From Deinococcus gobiensis I-0 (lineage in GTDB: Bacteria > Deinococcota > Deinococci > Deinococcales > Deinococcaceae), in contig NC_017790.1 in NCBI RefSeq assembly GCF_000252445.1, positions 658,126 to 722,125 on the forward strand: a stretch of 64,000 bases of DNA, read 5' to 3'. A program made the translations under genes and the position numbers. Below are positions 45,556 through 61,791 of this stretch, piece by piece; positions within the stretch are counted from its first letter, which is position 1; each line of letters starts with the position of its first letter. The notes beneath the pieces were generated by a model. That model was given only the letters and a program-made list of their open reading frames with translations, was not told the origin of the DNA and ran no database searches.

Positions 45556-45719
45556 GGGCATCTCCTGCGGGGCGGTGAAAGGCGGAAAGGGAAGGGCAGA
45601 CCTCCCCAGCGTGCGTTTCCGCGCCGGGTCCCGGTGAAGAAAGCCGGTCGGGTCGCCTTCGCGCAACCTTGAGGCGAGCTTCAGGCGTGGGGGCCCGGCG
45701 CGGCGTCGGGGCGTCCGGA

Positions 45720-46826
<1,107 letters not shown>

Positions 46827-46847
46827 GGGGTCTCCACGGGCTCCTTT

Positions 46848-47444
46848 TTACCGCGCCGCGTCGAGCGCGAGGTTCAGGCGCAGCACGTTGACGCCCGGCT
46901 GCCCCAGGCCCAGTGCGCCCGTCTCGGTGTTCGCGGCGACCAGGGCGCGCACCTGCGCCGCGTCCAGTCCGCGCGCGCGCGCCACCCGCGCCACCTGAAG
47001 CTCGGCCCCGGCGGGCGAGATGTGCGGGTCCAGCCCCGCGCCCGAGGCGGTTAGCAGGTCCACCGGGATCTGCGAGGCGGCCACGCCCTCACGCGCCGCG
47101 ATTTCCTTGGCGCTGGCCTGCGCGCGCTCACGCAGCGCCGGGTTGCTCACCGCGAGGTTGGACCCCGAGGCGCCCATGGGGTCGTACCCCGTCCCCGCCG
47201 CGCTGGGCCGCCCGATGAAGTAGGTGTCGCCCGTAAAGGTCTGCCCGACGAGCGCCGAGCCGACGACCTTGCCGCCCTGCTCGATGAGCGAGCCGTTCGC
47301 CTGCCTGGGAAAGAGGCTGCCCGCCGCGAGGGTGGTCACGAGGGGGTAGAGCAGCCCCACGAGCGCCAGCCACAGCAGCGTGAAGCGCAGCCAGGCCAGG
47401 AAACCGGGTTGGGGGGCGGTGTCGGTGGGGGAGGGAGTGGTCAC
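46848..47444 (-). CDS. kdpC: Potassium-transporting ATPase subunit KdpC
   Basis: A 198-residue subunit with one N-terminal membrane helix (WLRFTLLWLALVGLLYPLVT) and the conserved SLFPRQANGSLIE, YFIGRPSA, GASGSNLAVSNPAL and DPHISPAGAELQVARVARARG. It stabilises the KdpFABC complex and supports ATP binding by KdpB. The start is a GTG with AAGGAG about 9 nt upstream, 14 bases after the kdpB stop. Confidence 0.95.
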   Translation of the reverse strand: MTTPSPTDTAPQPGFLAWLRFTLLWLALVGLLYPLVTTLAAGSLFPRQANGSLIEQGGKVVGSALVGQTFTGDTYFIGRPSAAGTGYDPMGASGSNLAVSNPALRERAQASAKEIAAREGVAASQIPVDLLTASGAGLDPHISPAGAELQVARVARARGLDAAQVRALVAANTETGALGLGQPGVNVLRLNLALDAAR

Positions 47445-47458
47445 GGAAATCTTCTCCT

Positions 47459-49500
<2,042 letters not shown>

Positions 49501-49504
<4 letters not shown>

Positions 49505-51213
49505 GGTTGGTCCTGTGCGGTGGCGGATTGAGCGGCGGCGGCCTGCGAAACGGTCCGGTTCAGCGTGAGCTGTTCGGCCACCGGCCCCAGCACCAGCGCC
49601 GGGGCGAAGTTCAGGAGTTGCAGCAGCAGCATGACGCTCAGGAGCATCCCGGCGAACACGGGCGTATCCACCCGCAGCGTGCCGCTGGTTTCGGGGGCGG
49701 CCTTCTTGGCGGCGAGCAGGCCGGCGATCGCCAGCGGCCCCAGGATGGGCAGGAAGCGCGCCAGGATGAGCACGACCGCGCAGGTCACGTTCCACCACGG
49801 CGTGTTGTCGCCCAGGCCCTCGAAGCCGCTGCCGTTGTTGGCGAAGGCCGAGTTGTACTCGTAGAGCACCTGCGACAGCCCGTGGAAACCGGGGTTCGAG
49901 TTGGCGGTGATCGAAGGCATCGCCAGCGCCGCCGCCGTGAAGCCCAGCACCAGCAGCGGCTGGAGCAGGATGATCAGCGAGGCGATCTTCATCTCACGGA
50001 CCTCGATCTTGCGCCCGAACAGCTCGGGGGTGCGCCCGACCATCAGCCCGGCGATGAACACGGTCAGGACCACGAAGATCAGCATGTTGATCATGCCCAC
50101 GCCGATGCCGCCGTACACGTCGTTCAGGAACATGCCGAGCTGCGGCACCAGCCCGCCCAGCGGCGTGAACGAGTCGAGCATCCCGTTGACCGACCCGCTG
50201 CTCGTCTGGGTGGTGACGGCCCCCCACAGCGCGGTGGCGTCGGCCCCGAAGCGCACTTCCTTGCCTTCCATGTTGGGACCCAGCGCCGAGAGGCCCTGAA
50301 GCGCCGCGTTCGGGCCGCGCTCGGCCAGCACCGCGCCGAGGGTCAGCGCCGCCGACATCACGCTCATGACCGCCATGATCGCCACCCCGAAACGGGCGCG
50401 GTTCAGGAAGCGGCCGGTGGCGACCACCAGCGAGACCGGAAACAAGATGATGCTCACGAGTTGCAGGAGGTTCGACAGCGGGGTGGGGTTTTCCAGCGGC
50501 GTGGCCGAGTTGGGGCCGTACCAGCCGCCGCCGTTCGTGCCGAGCTGCTTGATGGCGACCATCGCGGCGACCGGTCCGACCGGAATGGTCTGGGTGGTGA
50601 CGGTCTGGCCCTGGGTCGTCTGCGGCTGGACCAGGGTGGCCGTCTTCGCGCCGCTGAAGGTGCTGGGCACGCCCTGCCAGGTCAGCAGCAGCGCGAGGAT
50701 GAAGGACGTGGGCACCAGGAACCCGACCGCCCGCGTCACGTCGAGGTAGTAGTTGCCGACGTTCTTTTCGCCCTTCAGGCCGCGCAGCACGGCGAACAGG
50801 GCCGCCATGCCGACGGCGGGGGTCACGATCTGGAGGGCTGTGATCCCCACCATCTGCGAGAGGTAGGACAGGCCGCTCTGGCCGCTGTAGTGCTGCTGGT
50901 TGGTGTTGGTGATGAAACTGGCGGCCGTGTGCAGGGCCGTGTCCCAGCGCATGCCGGCTATGCCGTCGGGGTTCAGGGGCAGGCCGCCCTGAAACAGGAA
51001 GACGAGGTAGGCGGCGACGCCGAGCAGCACGTTGGTGCCCAGGAGCGCCGCGCCGTACTGCCGCCAGGTCATGCCGCGTGAGGCGTCCACGCCGCTCAGG
51101 CGCAGGAAGCCGGACGTGAGGCGCGAGGCGGGGGCCGCGAAGACCCGCGCGATGAGGGCGCCCAGGGGAATCGCCAGCGCGAAGGCCAGCGCGTAGGTCA
51201 GGAAGATATCCAC
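49501..51213 (-). CDS. kdpA: Potassium-transporting ATPase channel subunit KdpA
   Basis: A 570-residue K+ channel-like subunit with about ten membrane helices. The selectivity-filter-like repeats can be seen in [31 protein letters not shown] and ANNGSGFEG. The start is GTG 51213 with GAGAGG 9 nt upstream; this ribosome site lies inside the preceding small peptide gene. Both the size and the filter motifs are as in functional KdpA. Confidence 0.96.
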
Positions 51214-51217
51214 AACT

Positions 51218-51301
51218 TCACAGCCTCTCGGGAACGAGGACGAACGCCGCTGCGGCCCCGAACAGGGCCAGCAGGATCAACAGGCCGATGACCGCGCCCA
51301 T
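51218..51301 (-). CDS. 27-residue membrane peptide, second KdpF-like subunit
   Basis: A 27-codon frame lies between kdpF and kdpA: ATG one base after the kdpF stop (TGA-G-ATG) and stop four bases before the kdpA GTG. The product is a single hydrophobic helix (GAVIGLLILLALFGAAAAFV) ending in LVPERL, which resembles the VRPEKF/VPERF end of KdpF. The perfect tiling with both neighbours argues that it is translated. It may be a KdpF paralogue that sits at the KdpA-KdpB lipid interface, or a spacer that carries the kdpA ribosome site. Confidence 0.65.
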   Translation of the reverse strand: MGAVIGLLILLALFGAAAAFVLVPERL

Positions 51302-51302
51302 C

Positions 51303-51383
51303 TCAGAACTTTTCCGCGCGCACGAGGGCGTAGAGCAGATAGGCGGCCAGCAGCAAGACAATGAGGAGAAGGGCAAGGTCCAT
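51303..51383 (-). CDS. kdpF: KdpF, small stabilising subunit of the Kdp pump
   Basis: A 26-codon gene giving one membrane helix with the typical KdpF ending YLLYALVRAEKF. KdpF packs against KdpA and acts like a lipid that stabilises the complex. GAGG lies about 9 nt before the ATG. It is the first gene of the operon, reading away from the membrane kinase at 51532, and such short genes are often missed in annotation. Confidence 0.85.
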   Translation of the reverse strand: MDLALLLIVLLLAAYLLYALVRAEKF

Positions 51384-51427
51384 AAGCGGCATCCTCTTCC
51401 CCGGTGGCCTGACCCGGTATCCTGCTT

Positions 51428-51462
51428 CCGGCCACACGTCTGGCCATATGGCCAGTGGCCGG
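51428..51462. promoter_or_regulatory. Nested palindrome in the kdp/kinase divergent region
   Basis: CTGGCCATATGGCCAG (51440-51455) is a perfect 16-bp palindrome, flanked by the outer arms CCGGCCAC (51428-51435) and GTGGCCGG (51455-51462). It lies in the 148 bp between kdpF and the divergent kinase gene, 45 bp from kdpF and 70 bp from the kinase. The position fits a shared operator for the K+ response regulator. Confidence 0.55.
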
Positions 51463-51531
51463 CCCGCGCCCAGGCATTAGGCTGCGGGTTCAGGGGCGGC
51501 CCCGTGCCCAGCCCCCTTTTCCCGGAGACCC

Positions 51532-53076
51532 ATGCCTGTCGTCAGAGCCAATCCGATTTCCCCCGCCGACCCGGTGGCCCCGGCCGCGCCCGAGGGACCG
51601 GCCACCGTCTTTCCCCTGAGCGAACGCGCGCTGCTGGGGCTGTGCCTGGGCCTGGTGCTGCTCGTCACGCTGATCGACGTGCTGACCCCGGCGTCGCTGG
51701 TGGTCGGTACGCTGCTCAGCGCGCCCATCGCGCTGGCGGCGCTGGGGGTGTCGCGCGCCTGGACCCTGCGCCTGATCGCCCTGGTGCTGGCGGGCAACGT
51801 CTTCGCGGCGCTGTTCAACGGTCTGCGCGACGGCGTGTCGGGCACCGATCTCGTCAACCGGGTCATCAGCGTACTCGCGGCGCTGCTCGTCGGGGTGCTC
51901 ACGCTGCGCGCCCGCGAGGCCTCGGCGCGCGCCGCCCGCCTGACCGAGGAAGGCCGGCGACTGAGCCGCGAGCGGGCGCTGCGTGCGCTGGTCGAGGCGG
52001 TCAGCGGGCCGTTCGGCCAGGACGAGTTCGTGGGACGCGCCGCCCAGGCCCTGCGCGAACTGTCGGGGGCCGAACGGGTCGAGATCGGCAGCGTGGACCG
52101 CGCCGTGCTGGCCGCGCCGCACGGCCTGAGTCCCGAACACGGCCCCAGCCGCCTGGGCCAGCGGCTGCCGCTGGAGGTGCTGGCCCGTCCTGCCGGCACC
52201 GGGCGCGTGTGGGCGACCGGCGGCGGCGACCTGCTCCTGGCGCGGCTCTCGCGGCCCAACGGCGAGGACCTGTTGCTGCTGCTGACCCGCCCCACCGCCG
52301 CCCCCGACGTGCTGGAGGAAGCGGTGTTGACGCTGCAACCCCTGCTCGACCGTACGGCGCTGCTCGACGACCTGCGGGTCAGGCAGGCCCAGCTTCAGGA
52401 ACGCGGCGAACTCATGCAGGACCTCGTGTACGCCCTGAGCCACGACCTGCGCACCCCCCTGATGGCCAACACCATGAACATGCGCTCGGCCCTCAAGGGG
52501 GCCTACGGGCCGCTGCCCGAGGACTACCGCTCGACGCTGCGTCACGGTCTGGACGCCAACGCGGCGCTGCTGGCCCTGGCCGATCAGCTCCTGCTGGTCG
52601 CCAAATACGAGAGCGGCGAGCAGGAGGACCCGCTGGGCAGCGTGGCCCTGCGCGACGTGGTGCTGGGGGTCATCAGCCAGCTCACGGGGCGCGCGGAGGA
52701 ACAGGGTGTGACCTTCGAGACCGGTCTGGAGGGCGTGCGCGTGCCGGGGCTGGGCCATGACCTGCGCCGCGCCGCACAGAACCTGCTGGAAAACGCCGTG
52801 CGCTTCAGTCCGCCGGGCGGCGTGGTGCGCGTGACCCTGACCGCCGAGGACGGCGAAGCGGTGCTGCGGGTGCTGGACCAGGGGCCGGGCATCGCGCCGG
52901 GCCGCGAGGCCACGCTGTTCCAGCGCTTCCGGGCGGGCGGCGCGGGCGGCGGCACTGGCCTGGGGCTGTACCTCACGCGCCGCATCGCCGAGGCGCACCG
53001 GGGCCGCGTGACCTACACCCGCACCGCGAACGCCCAGAGCGTGTTCAGCCTGTGGCTGCCCCTGGAGGCCCCATGA
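51532..53076 (+). CDS. Membrane sensor histidine kinase, divergent from kdp
   Basis: A 514-residue kinase. Residues about 30-120 contain about four membrane helices (LLGLCLGLVLLVTLIDVL onward). A coiled coil and a GAF-like region (about 130-280) follow, then the phosphoacceptor His304 in ALSHDLRTPLMANTMNM. The ATPase domain has NLLENAVRF, DQGPGIAPG and GGTGLGLYLTRRIAEAH. GGAG precedes the ATG. Its stop overlaps the start of the response-regulator gene (ATGA). Divergence from kdp and the lack of a kinase in KdpD make it a candidate to complete the K+ signalling chain; this is an inference from position. Confidence 0.88.
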   Translation: MPVVRANPISPADPVAPAAPEGPATVFPLSERALLGLCLGLVLLVTLIDVLTPASLVVGTLLSAPIALAALGVSRAWTLRLIALVLAGNVFAALFNGLRDGVSGTDLVNRVISVLAALLVGVLTLRAREASARAARLTEEGRRLSRERALRALVEAVSGPFGQDEFVGRAAQALRELSGAERVEIGSVDRAVLAAPHGLSPEHGPSRLGQRLPLEVLARPAGTGRVWATGGGDLLLARLSRPNGEDLLLLLTRPTAAPDVLEEAVLTLQPLLDRTALLDDLRVRQAQLQERGELMQDLVYALSHDLRTPLMANTMNMRSALKGAYGPLPEDYRSTLRHGLDANAALLALADQLLLVAKYESGEQEDPLGSVALRDVVLGVISQLTGRAEEQGVTFETGLEGVRVPGLGHDLRRAAQNLLENAVRFSPPGGVVRVTLTAEDGEAVLRVLDQGPGIAPGREATLFQRFRAGGAGGGTGLGLYLTRRIAEAHRGRVTYTRTANAQSVFSLWLPLEAP

Positions 53077-53705
53077 CCCCCTCACCCATCCGCGTGCTGC
53101 TCGTCGAGGACCACGCCTTCACGCGCGACGGCCTGCGCGCCGCCATCAACCTGGAAACCGACCTGCGGGTGGTCGCCGAAGCCCGCAGCGGCGAGGAAGG
53201 CCTGGAAAAGCTGGCCCACACGGCGGTGGACGTGGCGGTCCTCGACATCGGCCTGCCGGGCATGGACGGCATCGACCTGGCGGCCGAGATCAAGCGCGGG
53301 TGGCCGACCACGCGCGTCGTGATGCTCACGGCCCACAACCTGCGCGAGGAGGTGCTCGCGGCGCTGGCCTCGGGGGCCGACGCCTACTGCCTCAAGAGCG
53401 GCGACCCCGACCTGCTGCTGCTCGCCATCCGGGCCGCCGCCGCCGGCAGCGCGTACCTCGACCCGCAGGTGGCGCACCACGTTCTGGGCAGCATCCGCGC
53501 GCCGCACGCCGTCTCGCCCCTGACCCCGCGCGAGACCGAGGTGCTGCGCCTGATCGCCGAGGGCCAGGGCAACAAGGAGATCGCCGCGCATCTGGGCATC
53601 AGCGTCAGCACCGTCAAGTTGCACGTGCAGGACCTCCTGGTCAAGCTCCAGGCCGCCGACCGCACCCAGGCCGCCGTGCAGGCGCTGCGGCGCGGCCTGC
53701 TGTAG
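53073..53705 (+). CDS. NarL/LuxR-type response regulator
   Basis: A 210-residue regulator whose ATG overlaps the kinase stop. The receiver domain (residues 1 to about 120) has the acidic pair VEDHAFTRDG and the phosphoacceptor Asp58 in VLDIGLPGMDG. The LuxR helix-turn-helix (about 145-205) reads LTPRETEVLRLIAEGQGNKEIA. KdpE proteins are OmpR-type, so this is not a KdpE orthologue. It forms a two-component pair with the upstream kinase. Target sites may include the palindrome at 51428-51462. Confidence 0.92.
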   Translation: MTPSPIRVLLVEDHAFTRDGLRAAINLETDLRVVAEARSGEEGLEKLAHTAVDVAVLDIGLPGMDGIDLAAEIKRGWPTTRVVMLTAHNLREEVLAALASGADAYCLKSGDPDLLLLAIRAAAAGSAYLDPQVAHHVLGSIRAPHAVSPLTPRETEVLRLIAEGQGNKEIAAHLGISVSTVKLHVQDLLVKLQAADRTQAAVQALRRGLL

Positions 53706-53734
53706 GGCGCGCGCTGGCTGGCCTGGCGCGCCCT
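53704..53734. terminator. Bidirectional hairpin after the response regulator
   Basis: AGGGCGCGC (53704-53712) and GCGCGCCCT (53726-53734) pair perfectly; the left arm starts in the stop codon of the regulator gene. The next gene converges 20 bp further on. Confidence 0.65.
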
Positions 53735-53753
53735 GGATCATGGGCGGGGCCGC

Positions 53754-54986
53754 CTACTTGCCGAGACCGGCCTTGTCGGCGAGCTGCTGGGCGGCGGCCG
53801 CGGCGCTCTGGGCATTTTTGTTCGCCACGAACTGGTCGATCACCGCGCCGAACGCGCTGGTGAAGCTCTCGGGCGCCACCGCGCCGTGCGTCATGCTCCC
53901 GATGATCTTGTCCTTCTTCCAGTCGGTCGCCGCGCTGCGCGAATAGGTGCTGTAGCGCCGGATGTCGCTGTCGAGGCGTGCGGCGATGCTGCCCTTGAGG
54001 GGGTTGAAGGTGTCCTGGCCCTGCCTGCTGCCCAGCAGCTTGAGCCAGTCGACCGCCTCGGTGCGGTGCTTGGCGCCCTTGGGCAGCCCGAAGGAATCGG
54101 CCAGCATCACGAACAGGCCTTCGGTGCCGGGCGCGGTGGTCCAGCCGAAGCCGGTGTTCGGCAACAGGTAGCGCGTGTTGGAGAAGTAGCCGGCGGCCCA
54201 GTCGCCCATGATGTTGAATGCTCCCGCGCCGTCCACGATGCGGTCGCTGGCCTGCTGCCAGCTCAGGCCCGAGGCGTCCTTGTTGGTGCAGTCCATGACC
54301 TTGCCGAAGGTCGTGAACGCCCCCACCACCTTGGGATCCGTGAACTTGAGCTTGCCGCTCCACAGGTTGTTCCAGCCGTCCGCACCCAGCGTACCGACCA
54401 TCACGTTTTCCCACAGGTGCTGCTGGGTCCAGTTCTCGCCCACGACCAGCGGCGCAGCCACACCCTTGGCCTTGAGGGCCGTGCAGGTCGTCAGGAACTC
54501 CGGCCAGGTCTTGGGCACGGTGACGCCCCAGGCCCTGAGCTTGGCCGGGTTGTACCACATGACATTGCTGCGGTGGACGTTGACGGGAACGCTCCAGATG
54601 CCGCCCTTGCTGGAGATGAGCTTGACGACGTCGGCGGGGAAGGCCTTGGTCCAGCCCTCGGACTTGAACAGGCTGCTGAGGTCTTCCATGCGGTTGGCGA
54701 CGACCCAGGTGCCGATGAGTTCCTGGCCGGCGTGGGCCTGGAACGAGTCGGGGGGCGTGCCGCCCAGCATGCGGGTCTTGAGCACCGCCTTGGCGTTCGT
54801 CCCCGCGCCGCCCGAGACGGTCGCGTTGTTGACACTCACGTCGGGATACTTCTGCTGGTAGAGCCGCAGCAGGGCGCGCAGGGCCGGGGCCTCGTCGCCG
54901 GACCACCAGGAGAAGATTTCGAGTTTGGCCGCCGTCGCGCTCGAGAAAGCGCTCAGGCCGGCCGCCAGCAAGACGGCTCTGTACAT
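53754..54986 (-). CDS. Orphan sugar ABC transporter substrate-binding protein
   Basis: A 410-residue family 1 solute-binding protein. The ATG at 54986 is chosen for GAGG 6 nt upstream and gives a clean signal peptide ([20 protein letters not shown]). The mature part begins [20 protein letters not shown], typical of glucose/xylose-type family 1 binders, with [18 protein letters not shown] near residue 73. No permease or ATPase gene is adjacent on either side, which is unusual, so it must dock to a transporter encoded elsewhere. It converges on the response regulator gene and lies downstream of the iclR gene on the same strand. Confidence 0.88.
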   Translation of the reverse strand: MYRAVLLAAGLSAFSSATAAKLEIFSWWSGDEAPALRALLRLYQQKYPDVSVNNATVSGGAGTNAKAVLKTRMLGGTPPDSFQAHAGQELIGTWVVANRMEDLSSLFKSEGWTKAFPADVVKLISSKGGIWSVPVNVHRSNVMWYNPAKLRAWGVTVPKTWPEFLTTCTALKAKGVAAPLVVGENWTQQHLWENVMVGTLGADGWNNLWSGKLKFTDPKVVGAFTTFGKVMDCTNKDASGLSWQQASDRIVDGAGAFNIMGDWAAGYFSNTRYLLPNTGFGWTTAPGTEGLFVMLADSFGLPKGAKHRTEAVDWLKLLGSRQGQDTFNPLKGSIAARLDSDIRRYSTYSRSAATDWKKDKIIGSMTHGAVAPESFTSAFGAVIDQFVANKNAQSAAAAAQQLADKAGLGK

Positions 54987-55108
54987 GTTGTTCCTCTGGG
55001 AGACCACCCGGGACGGGGGCCACGGCTTTCCACGGGCAGGAAAGGCGGGGCCCCGGGGTCGTGCGATTGAGATGCGGGCAGGATGGGCCGCGCGGTGCTA
55101 CAGGGTTC

Positions 55109-55849
55109 TTACACGCGCTTCGGGGCCGGCGCATGAACGGCGGGGCCGGGGCGGTCCCCCAGCCCCCACGACACCTCGGCCGCCGCGTCCGTCAGCCGCC
55201 GCAGCAGGGCCTCGCGCCCGCGCAGCCGCCCCGTCGGGAAGCTCAGGCCCAGGGCCGCCAGCACCACGCCGCCCTCGCCGCGCAGGGGCACGGCCAGTCC
55301 GCTCGTGCCCGCCTCCCACTCGTCGCGGGCCAGGGCGTGGCCGCTGCGGCGGATGGCCTGCGCCTCCTGCGGCCAGTCGGCGGGGGCGGCGTCCGGCGTC
55401 AGGCCGTGCAGGGCATACAGCAGCTTGCCGCTGGCGCTGGCGTGCGCCGGCAGCACGAACTGGGTCTCGCCCGCCACCGCGCCGCCCTCGCGGCCCTGCA
55501 CCGAGCGGGCCACACACAGCACCTGCCGCCCCTGCATCACCGCCAGAAAGGCCAGCAGGTGCGTGCCGCGCGCCAGCGCCGTCATGGCGTCGTGCGCCGG
55601 GGCATACCAGGGCACGCTGCCGTACAGGGCGCTCGACAGTTTGAGCAGCCGCCAGCCCAGCCGGTAGCGCCCGCGCCCGACCTGAAGCAGCAGCCCGCAG
55701 CCGCACAGGGTCTGCAGGTGTTCGTGCAACGTCGAGGTGGGGAGCCCCAGGTGTGCGGCCAGGGCGCTCAGGGTCCATTCGGCGTGGTCGGCGTCGAAGG
55801 CTTCCAGCACGCCGACCGCGCCCTCGACGGTGGAACGGGTGCGGGTCAT
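55109..55849 (-). CDS. IclR-family transcriptional regulator, probable hut regulator
   Basis: A 246-residue IclR protein. The start is the ATG at 55849, five bases after a TACTCT box (leaderless); the longer frame upstream reads through the operator. The winged helix is residues about 1-65 ([22 protein letters not shown]), the effector domain about 80-240 ([26 protein letters not shown]). It diverges from hutU across 110 bp containing a TTTCCGGC inverted repeat, so it probably controls the histidine operon and itself, with histidine or urocanate as possible ligand. Confidence 0.88.
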   Translation of the reverse strand: MTRTRSTVEGAVGVLEAFDADHAEWTLSALAAHLGLPTSTLHEHLQTLCGCGLLLQVGRGRYRLGWRLLKLSSALYGSVPWYAPAHDAMTALARGTHLLAFLAVMQGRQVLCVARSVQGREGGAVAGETQFVLPAHASASGKLLYALHGLTPDAAPADWPQEAQAIRRSGHALARDEWEAGTSGLAVPLRGEGGVVLAALGLSFPTGRLRGREALLRRLTDAAAEVSWGLGDRPGPAVHAPAPKRV

Positions 55850-55865
55850 GGCCCAGAGTAGCAAC

Positions 55866-55884
55866 TTTCCGGCCATGCCGGAAA
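55866..55884. promoter_or_regulatory. Operator in the iclR/hutU intergenic region
   Basis: TTTCCGGC-CAT-GCCGGAAA is a perfect inverted repeat with 8-bp arms. It sits just upstream of the iclR -10 (TACTCT, minus strand) and 76 bp before hutU. IclR proteins typically bind such short-spaced inverted repeats. Confidence 0.6.
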
Positions 55885-55959
55885 AGCGCCTTGTACGGAC
55901 CACCCGCCGGGGGAAGGATAGGGGCACTTCAAGTCCAGAGCTGTGCCCCAGGAGACGCC

Positions 55960-57620
<1,661 letters not shown>

Positions 57621-57624
<4 letters not shown>

Positions 57625-58538
57625 CCCAGCCCGCGCACCTGCCCTATTCGGGTATCGCCACCTTCGCCCGCGCGCCTCTGCGCGACCTGGGGGACGACTG
57701 GCACGCGGACGTGGGCGTACTGGGCATCCCCTTCGACATCGCCCTGGGCTTCCGGCCCGGGGCCCGCTTCGCCCCGCGTGCGCTGCGGGAGGCGTCCCTG
57801 CGCTCCGTGCCCCCTTTCACCGGTCTGGACGGACGCACCCGGCTGGAGGGCGTGACCTTCGCCGATGCGGGCGACGTGGCCCTGCCCAGTCTGGAGCCGG
57901 AGCTGGCCCGGGGGCGCATCACCCAGGCGGCGCGGGCGCTGCGGGAACGCTGCCGCATGTCGGTGTTCCTGGGCGGCGACCACAGCGTGACCTACCCGCT
58001 GCTGCGCGCCTTCGCGGACGTGCCCGCGCTGCATGTCGTGCAGCTCGACGCGCACCTCGACTTCAGCGACACGCGCAACGACACCCGCTACAGCAACTCC
58101 AGCCCCTTTCGCCGCGCGGCAGAGGCCCTGCCGAACCTCGTCCACATCACCACCATCGGCCTGCGGGGCCTGCGCTTCGACCCCGAGGCGGTCGCGGCGG
58201 CGCGGGCGCGGGGCCACACCCTGATTTCGATGCTGGATGTTCAGGCGGGGCTGGTGGGCGTGCTGGAGCGCCTGCCCAGCGGACAGAACGTCTACCTCAG
58301 CGTGGACGCGGACGGCCTCGACCCTGCCGTGCTGCCCGGCACGTCCAGCCCCGAGCCCGACGGCCTGACCTATGCGCAGGCGATGGCCCTGCTGGCGGCC
58401 ACGGCGAAGCGGAACCGCGTGGTGGGCCTCGATCTGGTGGAGCTGGCTCCCAACCTCGACCCCAGCGGCCTGAGCGCCCTGATCGGCGCGCGGCTGGTCA
58501 TGGAGACGCTGTGTGAGGTGTTCGATGCCGGAAACTGA
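57621..58538 (+). CDS. hutG: Formimidoylglutamase (arginase family)
   Basis: A 305-residue binuclear Mn enzyme of the arginase/agmatinase family. Metal ligands are [11 protein letters not shown] near residue 117, [10 protein letters not shown] near 141 and [15 protein letters not shown] near 230. Between hutU and hutI it most likely cleaves formimidoylglutamate to glutamate and formamide. By sequence alone an agmatinase could not be excluded; the operon decides. The GTG start overlaps hutU by four bases. Confidence 0.92.
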
Positions 58539-59747
58539 GGTGCTCTACACGAACATCGCCCAGCTCGCCACGTCCGCCCCCGGTCCCCAGCGCGGCGCGG
58601 CGATGCGCGAGTTGACGGTCATCCCCGACGCCGCCCTGCTGGTGCGCGGCGGACAGGTCGCCTGGGCAGGCCGCCGACAGGACGCGCCGTCATGGGCGGA
58701 CGAATGCGATCTCGGCGGCGTGGCGGTCGTGCCTGCCCTGACCGACCCGCACACCCACGCGGTCTGGGCGGGCGACCGTCTCGCGGATTTCGAGGCGCGG
58801 GCGCAGGGCGTGGCCTACGAGACGATCCTGGCGCGTGGCGGCGGCATCCGCAGCACCATGCGCGCGACGGCGGCAGCGACCGTGGACGAACTGGTGGCCC
58901 TCGCCCGGCCCCGTCTCGCGGCCCTGACCCGTTCGGGCGCGGCGACCGTCGAGGTCAAGAGCGGCTACGGCCTGGACTTCGCCGCCGAACTGCGGATGCT
59001 GGAGGCCGTGGGGGTGCTGGCACGCGACGTCCCGGCGACCCTGGTGCCCACCCTGCTCATCCATGTGCCGCCGCCGGAGGGCCGCGCCGGGTACGTCCGC
59101 GAGGTCTGCGAGGGCCTCATCCCCGAGGTGACGCGGCGCGGGCTGGCGAGCGCCGTGGACGTGTTCTGCGAGCGCGAGGCCTTCAGCGTCGAGGAAACGC
59201 GGGCCATCCTCACGGCGGCGCGGGCGCACGGCCTGGGGATCAAGCTGCACGCCGACCAGTTCCACGCGCTGGGCGGCACCGAGCTGGCCTGCGAACTGGG
59301 CGCGCTGAGCGTGGACCATCTGGAGGCCAGCGGCGAGGCGCAGGTGCGGGCTCTGGCCGCGTCGGGCACGGTGGCGACGGTGCTGCCGGGCGTCTCGCTG
59401 CACCTGGGCCTGCCTGCCGCGCCTGCGCGGTCTCTCGTGGACGCCGGGGCCTGCGTGGCGGTAGGCACCGACCTGAACCCCGGCAGCGCCCCGCTGAGCA
59501 GCGCCGCGCTGGCCCTGGCCCTGGCCGTGCGCCTGTGCGGCCTGACCCCGGCCGAGGCGCTCACCGCAGGGACGGTGAACGCCGCCGCCGCGCTGGGCCT
59601 GCGGGACCGGGGGGCGCTCGCACGCGGGCAGCGCGCCGATTTCCTGGCCCTGGAGGACCGCGACTGGCGCGGGCTGGTCTATACGCTGGGGGGCAGCCCC
59701 GTGCGGCAGGTGTACCGGGGCGGGCAGCCCCTGGGGGGAGAAGGACT

Positions 59748-59751
<4 letters not shown>
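58525..59751 (+). CDS. hutI: Imidazolonepropionase
   Basis: A 408-residue amidohydrolase that opens imidazolonepropionate to formimidoylglutamate. Metal-binding [12 protein letters not shown] is near residue 74, [12 protein letters not shown] near 245 and [13 protein letters not shown] near residue 320. The ATG at 58525 is chosen for GAGG 6 nt upstream, within the last codons of hutG (14-bp overlap). The stop overlaps the hutH GTG. Confidence 0.95.
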
Positions 59752-61322
<1,571 letters not shown>

Positions 61323-61354
61323 GGCGCGCCGTCTCCTGTCGCCCTGCCGGAGAC

Positions 61355-61393
61355 CGGGGCGGATTTTCCGTTCAGGGACGGAAATCCGCCCCG
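61355..61393 (+). terminator. Hairpin terminating the hut operon
   Basis: Left arm 61355-61371 and right arm 61378-61393 pair over 16 bases with one bulged T and a 6-nt loop; the outer part is CGGGGCGGAT. No U-tract follows, but size and position fit operon termination. Confidence 0.65.
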
Positions 61394-61452
61394 TACCTAG
61401 TGAGGGACGACTCACAAAAGCTCCTTCTTAATGAAGTTAGAGTCAAGACCTC

Positions 61453-61791
61453 ATGGCAGATGAGCGAGAGAAACGGATGATGGAAGCCCTCTCCCGGATG
61501 GCCGAGACGGACCTCCAGCCGGAACAGGGCGTGGACGTTTCCCGGCTCATCCGGCGACTTCTCCAGCGGCAGGAGGAGGTGCAGCGTCAGCTCGGGGAGG
61601 TGGTGGGCGAGATGGACCAGGTCGCCGCCCTGCTGCGCGAGCAGGCCGACCAGCCCGACACCGCCGCCGCGCAGGCCCGCGAGCACATCGCCCTGGACTT
61701 CTCGCGGGGTGCCCAGGCGATGGAGCAGGCCCGCCAGGCGCTGCTCCAGGCGACCCGCGAACTCGAATACCTGCGCTACCGCCTGTTGTAG
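61453..61791 (+). CDS. Small coiled-coil protein of unknown function
   Basis: A 112-residue, highly charged helical protein not matched to a known family. Residues about 25-60 (VSRLIRRLLQRQEEVQRQLGEVVGEMDQVAALLREQ) and 75-112 show heptad-like hydrophobic spacing, so a dimeric coiled coil is likely. There is no signal or membrane segment. TAGAGT (61438-61443) lies nine bases before the ATG and no ribosome site is present, so the mRNA has a very short or no leader. A GTGAG-N6-CTCAC inverted repeat (61400-61415) just upstream may be an operator. Confidence 0.7.
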   Translation: MADEREKRMMEALSRMAETDLQPEQGVDVSRLIRRLLQRQEEVQRQLGEVVGEMDQVAALLREQADQPDTAAAQAREHIALDFSRGAQAMEQARQALLQATRELEYLRYRLL

